Source: Blepharisma stoltei
Lineage: Eukaryota; Ciliophora; Heterotrichea; Heterotrichida; Blepharismidae
DNA: 64,000 nucleotides
Assembly: GCA_914767885.1 (NCBI GenBank)
Contig: CAJZBQ010000053.1
Location: forward strand, 868,001 to 932,000
Reading direction: 5' to 3'
Shown: in pieces, positions 43,027-51,997 of the stretch
How the letters are laid out: every line of letters starts with the position of its first letter
Position numbering within the stretch: position 1 is the stretch's first letter
Program-made: the position numbers and the translations under genes
Notes under the pieces: model-generated
Seen by the model: the letters and a program-made list of their open reading frames with translations, nothing else
Told to the model about the DNA's origin: nothing
The model's database searches: none

Positions 43027-46000
43027 ATGGAGTGCCCCACTTGCTTTGAAATCTACAACGATGATGCAAAAAAGCCTCACAACCTTGAATGTGGCCATAC
43101 TTTTTGTGAAGAATGCTTATCACGATTATTACAATCATCAAGAATCCAATGCCCTGCATGTAGAAAATCATTTAACAACATAGTCCCGAAGCTGCTCCCT
43201 GTAAACTTTATAGCTGCCGATTTAGCTAGAAAATACCATGAAGATAGAAAGAAACTTGTCATGTGCGAAAAACACCCATTTGACCCTATTAAATTTTATT
43301 GTAATACATGTGAGGAATGCATTTGCATTGAGTGCATTATTAACCATAGTGGGCACAAGTTTGTCAAACAAGAAGAAAGCATTAAAGTCATGAAGTCAAG
43401 AATTGAAAAAGTTGGGGGCAGAATTGAAAATTGTATAGAAAAAACGAATAAGGCGAAAAAAGAAATATCTGACTCTTTTGATGCTTTTAAATTCATTTTG
43501 CTGGTGATTTATTTTTTTTATTGTACAATTATTTTCAATTTTATTTATTTTAATATTTATTCATAATAGTGACTTTTTAAATAAAATAAATTTTTATGCA
43601 ATTTAAAAGAGTAAAGAAGAAGCTTCTTTAAATCAACGAAAAGAAGCTGACAAACTTAAAATTGAAACTGATTTTAATACCATGATAGAAATGCTGATAA
43701 ATCGTAGAGATCAGCTGTTAAATACCTATGAGAATATGATAGGAATCGAAGTAAGCAGGCTAAAAGAAGAGCAAGGGAAACTTGATATCCAAGAGCATGA
43801 GATTCTAAGTGTCAAACAAATTCTCCAAAAAAAATCTGAAGAGCTTCAGTTTCTTACGAGAATTTCCATCTTGCAAGATGGAAATCCATTTTGGCTCGGC
43901 GACAGCAAAAAAAAATCCCAGAATTCGGCCGTGTAAAAAAAAATAAAACGGCCGGAAGGCCAAGGGGTCGCAGATGGCAATTCTCCGGGGTGGGGTGCAG
44001 GCTTGGGCTGACTGGGCTTCCCCTCGACCCACAGACAAGATACCGACGGCGCAACATCAATCAAGCACTTCTGGAGGAGCATTATGGTGCCTGCGAATGG
44101 CACAGGTGGTTCCAGAAGAAGACAATGGACGATCCTCTCATACCCTGAGCACCACCAGGGGTTAAGAGAGTCCTTGCCGAAATTTTTGATCCAGCAGGGT
44201 CGGGTGAGTCTCCCCGACAGACTGAGGACGTCACCATTTTTGATGGCTCCGAAGAAAAGGGCGTTAGGTGGCTTTAGTGCTTAGTGCCACATGAAGCACG
44301 AAGCTGAAGTCCGACTGGCTAGGGGCTGAAATAATCCCCGCTTAACCTCTCTAACTAATCTCTCTCTCTCTCAGTTTCTTACTGACTCAAGCCTAATTGG
44401 TGGAAAATATGCAGAAGAAATAAACTTAATCAGAGAAAAAGTTACAAATTTAGAGTCCACTACATGTGAAACTATAAATTTGCTAACAATGTGCCCGACA
44501 GTCGAAATTAACATAACTCTGTATTTAGATTATATCCAAAATATTGGGAATGTTATATGAGACCCTAGAAGAAACTATGAAATAACAGAGCCGTTGATCT
44601 GTTACTTTGGAGACAAAAATAAAGTTATGACTTATGATATTAATTCGAATGCCTGAGACCTAAAAACTTATTATGGACCATATGAGTTCAATTATTATGC
44701 AGCTGCAGTCGCTCTTCCTGATGGCAGTGCTCTTATAACAGGTGGTGGAAGCTCCAATTCTGTATACCATTACAAAAATAAAACAATTTATTTAAAGCAG
44801 CCAATGATACAGATAAGAAAAGAACACTCAGCTGTCTGTATAAATAATTATGGAATTTTTAAAAAAAAATAAAAAAATTTGCAATTTAATTGGGAAAAAA
44901 ATAAATAATTATGTATATGCCCTTGGAGGCTATGATGGGATGGCTAATACATTTCTTAAACAAACTGAAAGATATTGCATACAAACTGACACTTGAGAAG
45001 AATGCGCCAACATGAACGTCCCCAGATGTGCTTTTAGCGCTACGGTTGCAAATAACCGTTATATCTACATATTTGGAGGTTACGATGGGACACAAAGATT
45101 AGGGAGTATCGAAAAATATAACCCAGAGATTAATATGTGGCTTGAAGTCCGGGCAACTTTGCAATTTCCGCTGTCTAATTGTGCATGCTTTTCTCCAGAG
45201 AGAAATAAAGTGGTTGTCCTAGGTGGAGGGTTTTCTTCAGGATTTTCATTATAGAGCCTTAATGCTATTGATTGCCTTGAAGCAGGCTTCTTCGTGGCAA
45301 CTTGGAGCAGGGTAATAACCTAAAGGTGGCAAGTCAACTCCAAGTTTACAAATCCTTGAAAAAGATGCGCTTTTGCCAGCTTGGAATTGACTTGTCACCT
45401 TTAGGTGACTCGTCAGAGGTCCAAGTTGCATTAAAAAGCCTGCTTCAAGACAAGCAATAGCGGTGAAGAAGATATATCTGTAGAAAAACTTGACATAGAA
45501 ACAGAAACATGAATTTCTTTACCTATGATGACTGAAGGAAGAGACCTAAGAAATAAGGTGACATATTTTAATGGCAATGCCTATTGTGTAGGGAGAAATA
45601 AAATACCTCCTATGGAGCTGGTATCACCCAATTCTGATGAAGCTGAAATATAGGGCCTCATTCCCTGTCTTAAGTAGGCCTTCAGAGGTGGGAAAGCCGT
45701 GCCGAAAAGGAAGTTTTATTTCTCCCCCGAAGGTTTTCCTCTCCCTGCCAGATGGGCTAGACAGGTTTTTGCCTACCACATGGTCTTCCCTCACCGGGAT
45801 CATCGGGGCACTCTCCAAGAAGTGGCTCTGCCCTGAGGAGCTGATCCACTGGACAGGCAGTTCAGAACAGAAATCAAGATGGCGTCTGGCCTGGGAGCAT
45901 GGTTGCATCAGAACCCAACCGGAAACCATCTTTCGAGCTGAGGTGTTGTGGCCCGCTGTTTCGTCCACGTATGGCCATTTAAAACTAACTAACTAATTAT

Positions 46001-46250
46001 TGTGTAGGAGGTTATGCAATTTATTTTAATTTTTTTTAATTTTTAATTATTTTTTATTTTCCAATTAAAAAAATTAATAGGTTATAGCTTTAAAGCAGAA
46101 ATGATTAATTTGGCTAGAGAAATGTGAATTCAGCTGCCTAATTATCTGGTAAGTGATAATTTGGATTCATGGTCTTCAGCGTTGACTTATAAATTAGTAG
46201 AAAAAAGAGAAAGCGAGGCTGTGTCAAGAGCTTCTTCTATGAAAATATAA
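43027..46250 (+). CDS. RING/B-box/coiled-coil/Kelch protein (TRIM-like)
   Basis: A 600-aa probable E3 ligase. RING: CPTCFEIYNDDAKKP, LECGHTFCEEC and CPACRKSF. B-box: MCEKHPFDPIKFYC, CEECICIECIINHSGHKF. A coiled coil follows, then Kelch repeats (YALGGYDGMANTF, IYIFGGYDGTQRLGSIEKYN, VVVLGGGFSSGF, AYCVGGYSF). RING plus B-box plus Kelch is a common architecture in ciliates. The gene carries six inserts: IESs of 124, 61, 225 and 70 bp and two retroposons (43858-44382 and 45593-46008 with duplications). 3,224 minus 1,421 nt is 601 codons, an exact fit that supports all six borders together. Confidence 0.92.
43490..43613 (+). other. IES, 124 bp, pointer TAAA
   Basis: Excision joins SFDAFK to EEASLNQRKEADK. 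Of the TA pairs tested, this one restores the frame. Confidence 0.8.
43858..44370 (+). mobile_element. GC-rich retroposon, 12-bp target duplication
   Basis: A 513-bp element between TCAGTTTCTTAC at 43846-43857 and the same bases at 44371-44382. It starts GAGAATTTCCATCTTG and ends in a CT-repeat tail. Removing element plus one copy gives SEELQFLTDSSLIGG in frame. Confidence 0.85.
44840..44900 (+). other. IES, 61 bp, 13-bp pointer
   Basis: ATAAATAATTATG occurs at 44840-44852 and 44901-44913. Excision gives CINNYVYALGGYDGM, completing a Kelch blade. Confidence 0.85.
45252..45476 (+). other. IES, 225 bp, palindromic
   Basis: Contains long inverted arms: TTGATTGCCTTGAAGCAGGC starts at 45268 and its complement ends at 45457, with inner arms around CCTAAAGGTG and CACCTTTAGG. 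Excision at TA gives FSSGFSLSVEKLDIE. It is probably a foldback MITE acting as an IES. Confidence 0.7.
45593..45997 (+). mobile_element. GC-rich retroposon, 11-bp target duplication
   Basis: A 405-bp element between TATTGTGTAGG at 45582-45592 and 45998-46008, both encoding YCVG of a Kelch blade. It ends in a TAACTAACTAACTAAT tail. It shares a long stretch with the element at 42480. Confidence 0.85.
46009..46078 (+). other. IES, 70 bp, pointer AGGTTAT
   Basis: Repeat at 46009-46015 and 46079-46085, directly adjoining the retroposon's right duplication. Excision gives YCVGGYSFKAEM. Confidence 0.82.
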
Positions 46251-46303
46251 GTTAATATTTATTATAAAACAGATTTACGAACTGAAATTATTTAAAGTAT
46301 TGT

Positions 46304-48819
46304 TCAAGCATCATTATCATTGCCTATATAGTCAGCACAATGGCTGCAAGCATTTTCTTTAGCTTTTTCTGAAATGGTGTTGAAATTTGCTTCTCCTTTA
46401 ATAAAGTCATTTTTTGAAGGCATAAAGCCTTTAGCAAGGGCAATTCTAAGCCTCAAAATCGCCCCAGGCCAGTTGCAAACTGCAGCTCCAATACAATTGT
46501 CTCCTTTAAAGTAATAAGTGATTTTCCCAACTTTAAATAAGTCTGGGTCATTTTTAGTCTCAGTAAAGCTCCAGTCTTTCCCTGCTCCAAAGCCTACAAA
46601 CTGTACATTAAGCCACTGATTACTCCAAAAGAAAGGCAAATCGTCGTATTCATGTCTCTTCCCAGCCATATTTGAAGCAGCTCTCATTCCTTGGGTTTGG
46701 GCAACCTGCCAATGTTCAATTCTTTCGTAAGAATTTGTTAATTCGCTATGGAATGAAGCAATATCTCCACAAGCATAAATATTAGGGTCACTGGTTTGGA
46801 GAAGCTCATTGACTCTTACTGATTTGTCTTTAGGGTTTAATAAGGATGGAGGGATATAGTCTGTTACTATCTGAGCGCCAGTTGCAACAAGCACTAGATC
46901 TGCTTTGATTTCTTCTTCCCCAGTCTGAGTTGGGATTGTTACACTTTTGACTTTTCCATTCTCTTGGTTTATTGATTTTGCAGACACTCCTACAATTACA
47001 CGATTTCCTTTACTCCCCCCCCTCCGTGGGTGAACAAAGCCATTAGAAAAATCGCCATTTTTTGCCCAAAAACTCACTCTCTGTGAGTAAAAAAAAATTT
47101 GATATATAAGTGATAATTATTATAATGAAATCTCGAATTAAATTTGTTTAATTTAAAACAAATTGCGTTTTTAAAACATAAATTTTATAAATTAAATTAA
47201 TATTTACTTTCTAATTTTTATAGAAGTGAGATTTTTTTAAATTTCGAAAAAAAAAATTATAAAAAATTTATATATAAATTTTTTTAAAAAAAAAAAATTA
47301 ACCCCTCTCCGTGAGTGAACAAAATTATTTTGTTCACTCAGGAAGGGGGAGTTAGAAATTTGGGTCTGGATCAATAAATTCGCAATATCATGAGCAAAAA
47401 TCCTTTCCAAAGGCTTTGGATCGAATTCCACAATGGTGATATTAGCATCTGGGAGTTTTCTTCTTAAAGAAGTTGCAGCTTCAAGGCCAAGGAAAGAGCC
47501 GCCTATAATTACAATATCTTTAGCGGTTGGCAAGCTTTCTTTGATTTTCTTATGGTCTTCAGCGTTTCTGATAGTCACCACATTCTTTATGTTTGCCACA
47601 GCATCTTGGACTTGTGGGGGAACTCTTGCTACAGACCCAGAGGCTAATAGAAGTTTATCATATGGAATTTGTTCGCCATTTTCCAAAACCACTTGTTTTT
47701 GATCTGGGACAATCATTTTTACTTCAGCTTGTTTTCGGAATTCTATGCCAAATTCATCATAAAAGTCTTGTTTTCTCAGCAAAATATCGTCAACACTGGC
47801 ATCAAAATTTTTGGAGAGCAAAACTCTATCATAAGCCAAATGGTTTTCTTTGCTTAAAATCGTGATTTTTCCTGTAAAACCTTCAATTCTTAAAGTTTCA
47901 GCTGCCATATGTCCTGCAGTGCCTCCACCTACAATAACAAAATGGGTTTCATTGTTCGGGTCTCGTTTCACCATTCTGCGGTTGTTGATATATTGAGCGA
48001 CATTGTCTTTTTTATCATTAGGAACTTCAATGACAACTTCTTTATTGACGACTCCGACCTTGTATTTGGGTATTGATTTGATCCCAGGCGATGTTGTCAT
48101 TTCTCCATTCCTCACATCAAACTCGGCAGCATGCCAAGGACACATAACATTATACCCATTCATAAAACCCATATGAAGCGGTGCTCCATAATGTGAGCAT
48201 TTTCCTCCAACTGCATACAGCCCTGAGTTAACCTCAGCAAGCAGAATGACATTGTCCGGATTTGGCCCAACCTGTACAGCTCTCATCATTCCATCTGTAA
48301 CCTCACTTTCTTTGCAAGCCACAATCCTTTGAGGCTTATTTGATTCAGAAAAATTTCTAACACGGGTAGCCCAGATTTTTGAAACAAAATTATGTCTTGT
48401 GATGGCTCGACAGAATTTAGAACTGACTCTCCCCCCCCCCCTCCGTGAGCGAACAAAACCATTAGAAAAATCGCCATTTTTTGACCAAAAACCCACCCTC
48501 CGTGAGTGAACAAAAATTTTTTTAATAGAAAAAATTTTAATGGAAAAAAATTTTGATATATAAGTGATAATTAGTATAATGAAATCTAGAGCTAATTCTG
48601 TTTAATTTTAAACAAATTGCGTTTTAAAACATAAATTTTGCAAATTAAATTAATATTTGCTTCCCAATTTTTGCAAATTAGGATTTTTTTAAATTTCGAA
48701 AAAAATATTTTTTATAAAATTTATATATAAATTTTTTTTTAAAAAAAAAAAATTAACCCCCCTCCGTGAGCGAACAAAATTTTTTTGTTCGCTCACGGAG
48801 GGGGGGGGGGAGTGAGCAT
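46304..48819 (-). CDS. AIFM3-like Rieske/FAD oxidoreductase, mitochondrial
   Basis: A 594-aa protein. The start MLSSKFCRAITRHNFVSK is a typical mitochondrial presequence; it becomes visible only when the MITE is removed, because the ATG (48817-48819) lies just outside it. Next is a Rieske [2Fe-2S] domain (CSHYGAPLHMG and CPWHAAEFDVRNGE), then the FAD/NAD(P)H reductase with FVIVGGGTAGHMAAETL, IVIIGGSFLGLEAA and IYACGDIA. The C-terminus has the AIF-type reductase-like domain. Domain order matches AIFM3 (AIF-like). Two family A MITEs interrupt it (47013-47354 and 48427-48815); 2,516 minus 731 nt is 595 codons. Confidence 0.92.
47013..47351 (-). mobile_element. Family A MITE, TTA target duplication
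   Basis: A 339-bp slightly worn copy with TTA at 47010-47012 and 47352-47354. Removal gives LIQTQISKGNRVIVG. Confidence 0.92.
48427..48812 (-). mobile_element. Family A MITE, TGA target duplication
   Basis: A 386-bp copy with TGA at 48424-48426 and 48813-48815. It sits two codons after the AIFM3-like start codon; removal gives MLSSKFCRA. It is almost identical to the copy at 53113. Confidence 0.92.
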
Positions 48820-48903
48820 AATAAACCAATAATTAATATGGCCTTGCCACATTTCAGCAAGATAGCTATTGGAATTTAAATTAGTCGTTTCTAATAATAA
48901 GTT

Positions 48904-51900
48904 ATGATGGATGTGAAATACAAAATTGAAATAAAGGGGATAGATGAGGACGAAAATATAATATCGACGGAAAAAATACGAGGGGAATCACCTTCTGTTG
49001 TAGATATTGAAGCTGAAGAACAAGAAGAAAAATCTCAGAAATCAGAAAAATCTCAGGATTCAAAATCTCAGAAATCAGAAAAATCTGAAGGCTCAAAATC
49101 CCAAAAATCAGAAAAATCCCAAAAATCAAATAAATTATCATCTCATGCTAGTAAACCACCTGATATTGAGCTTAACAATTCTCAAGACCTGGGCGAGGCA
49201 GCTCAAGGCCCAGAAAACCCTGAACAACCTTCTAACCTTGAAGAAAACTCAAAACAAGATGAGCCAAAGCCCCAGAGAAAAATCTATAACGCCTGCAACC
49301 TAAACAACTCCAATATCTATGAAGAAGATAAATCCAGGCTGGAAGAAGCTATTAAGGCTATAGAAAGCACAAAAGACACCGTTATGGAGGTTCTAAATCT
49401 ATTCAGAGAAGAAGATAGCAAACTTTATAATAAACTAATCAGCAAAGGTGTTAAAGGCAAACACTTAAAGTTTTTGCTGTCAGAACTATATCTGAGGGTA
49501 AATAGTTTCCCTGAAAGTGCATTGATTTTTTTATTGAATTCATATGACGAAGCTGGCTTGGCGAGACTGTTTTTGTCATTTTACTTACTATGATTATTAT
49601 AATGTTTCTCTAGCTAAAAGATTTTGAATTCTTAAACAATAAATTTAATTTATTTTTTAAAAAAAAATTATATAATTTTTATAAAATAATAAAAAAATCA
49701 ACCCTTGGTTTTGCAAAATTTTTTGCTCGCTCACAGAGTTAGAATTTGATGCAAGTAATGATCGAAAAATGCAGGAGGACGAGCTGGAGCAGTGCATTGA
49801 GTTTTTAGGGCTGAAGGATTATATAGGAAAAGAAAAAATGATAGCTGCTTTGAAGATTATTGGTATAGACGCATCGAATAAACTTAGTTTTTTACAAGAA
49901 GGATCTGCTGCACAAAAAATCTTAAACGACGAAACTCGTAGCCATCTATTTCAGATTTTAAAAGTCAAAAAAGAAAAACCTGCTGAAGATGCCCCACAAA
50001 GTATTATGAACATTGGTAAAGCTCTGTTGTTTCTTGGAAACAATACTTCTGACGATTATGTTGATTTTCCCAAATTCTTGCCTTATCTTATAGCTTGTTT
50101 CTTAGAAGTGGAAATCAAGTCATTTTTCAAAAAACAGAACATGTTCCGTATCCATCTAGGATTTCCTTATAAAGTCCTTGACAATGGAAAAGTCAAATTT
50201 GACCCGAATGGGCAAGTAGGTGGCTTATATCGTACATTTATTAGTTACCTAAGAGGAGAAGCAGATATAAACAAAGAAGTCCTTACTTACAGAATTGTCT
50301 CTAAAGCCCTTATTGCTTATAGATCAGAAGGATACTGTGAGTCGATTACCCTCGAAGGGCTCGAAAGAATTCTAAAAAAAGTTAGAAACATGATGGATGT
50401 TGATTTAATTTCAGGACTTGAAAAGAAAAAATTTACCATGAAGCAAATTCTTCCTTTTCTCGCTGCACAGTTTGCCACTGAAAGCACATGAAATACAGTA
50501 CAAGTCAAAAACACCATTGAAAAATATGACCATTTAGTTCATTGGGAAGGTGGTGGGAATATCTGCAAAATAAAAAAATCAAAAATCCATAAGCTTCTAG
50601 CAAAAGAAATAAGCCCTGATTCAAAAGTCCCAATTGATGTTTTGACTCTAGCGCTAAACAAAGTGCTTAAAAAATTAATTCCAACCCTTAATTCTTCGGC
50701 TTCTTATCATATAGTAAAACAGCTTTCAAAAATTGATGGAATCTATGACAAACCATCCAAACTTTTCTCAATGAAAAATATTTTTGAAGATGAAGACATA
50801 TATGCCAGACTTCATGACTATACAATGAACACCAAATTAGACGTGTTTTTAGTAAACGTGCAGCACAAAGATGAGCTAAATTTATATAAATTATCAAGAA
50901 ATTTAGACAAAGCTGAAGAAAAATTCCAGCTAATTTGCGATGGAAAATATAGGTTTGGAGCGGAATTAATAAATGCTATTCTGGATAAAGGCTTAAATAA
51001 AGTAGAAGAAGACAGTGAAAAACAGAAGGACGTACAGAGGAGATTTATGGTAGAAAAAGCATTGAGATTTTTATTTGACAGGCCTGACGATTACAAATCC
51101 CAAAAAACTGAAGAAAAAGAGGTGACAAAAGATTTGGAGAAAAATAAAAAAATAAGCAAAATTCATGAAGAAGATTCGTCAAAAAATAAAGCAAAAGAGC
51201 TGCAAAATGCCAATGAAAGACAAATGAAGCTGCAAGCGCAGTCTAATAAAATTGATAGACTTATCAGTGAGGTCGAAAACATAAAGCTGGCTAGAGCTTT
51301 AAATACAAGAGAAAGCAGCGCATTTCCGAATTCTAAAGAAGTCAACCCTTTAGTCCTGCTAAATATGATTGATGGTGCCAACTCTGACAGTAAAGATCTA
51401 AAAAAGCTTAAAGAATATTTAAAAGAAAACGAAGACCAACTCACTTATCAAGACGTAGCCAAATTTTTGACTATTGAAAGACTGAAAAAGACTAAATCAA
51501 AAAATGCCCAAAAACATAATCTTATTATAAATTCACAAAGCCGCTACCTTATAAACCAAAATAATATTGACGAATATTACGACAATTATGAAGACTTATC
51601 AGAAACAGAAGAAATTACCTCAGAAATCACTACAAAAGAAGAATCAAAAACTGAAGAAGACGAAGAATCAGACTCTAAAGATGAGTCAGTCGTAGAAGAA
51701 AAAAAAGAAAAAAAAGTCCGAAATATTCGTGATAATGATTTTAAAATCAAATATGTAATGGGAAGTCTATATGACGAAGAAAAAGTGAAAAATATGAAAC
51801 TTAAACCTTCTCCAAAAGATGCAGAATTTAAACTGAAACCTACCCCATTATTTGAAAAATTAAGAGAACAGAACAGAAGTGTGTTCTCTTCTGACCCTGG

Positions 51901-51961
51901 CCAGCCCAAAAAAGAAAGCAAAATTGAAAAATCCCGAGGCTGCGAGTGCATATTATTTTAA
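48904..51961 (+). CDS. Large unknown protein with CaaX-like end
   Basis: A 967-aa protein once a worn MITE at 49588-49741 is removed (3,058 minus 154 nt is 968 codons). The N-terminus holds a low-complexity repeat of SQKSEK units (about 38-80). The middle is globular and helical (QCIEFLGLKDYIGKEKMIAA, YVDFPKFLPYLIACFLEVE, EGLERILKKVRN), loosely like EF-hand or helical-repeat proteins. The tail is very acidic. It ends GCECILF; CILF could be a prenylation box. I do not recognise a family. Confidence 0.75.
49588..49738 (-). mobile_element. Worn MITE acting as IES, TTA target duplication
   Basis: Only the hairpin end is readable (GCAAAATTTTTTGCTCGC, CACAGAG). TTA at 49585-49587 and 49739-49741. 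Removal gives LSFYLEFDASNDRKM. Confidence 0.75.
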
Positions 51962-51997
51962 AAATATTAATTTTAGCTATTTTTAATAGTGACAAAA

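Noticed and set aside
43805..44284. Cluster of overlapping frames on both strands
   Set aside because: All lie in or at the edge of the GC-rich retroposon at 43858-44370 and lack recognisable motifs.
45624..45996. 114- and 119-codon frames on opposite strands
   Set aside because: They are inside the retroposon at 45593-45997, which shares its sequence with the copy at 42480, so shared repeats explain them.
46304..47077. Separate short reductase gene starting MSFWAKNGDFSNGF
   Set aside because: The first residues are translated MITE end sequence; removing the MITE joins it to the Rieske/FAD part as one protein.
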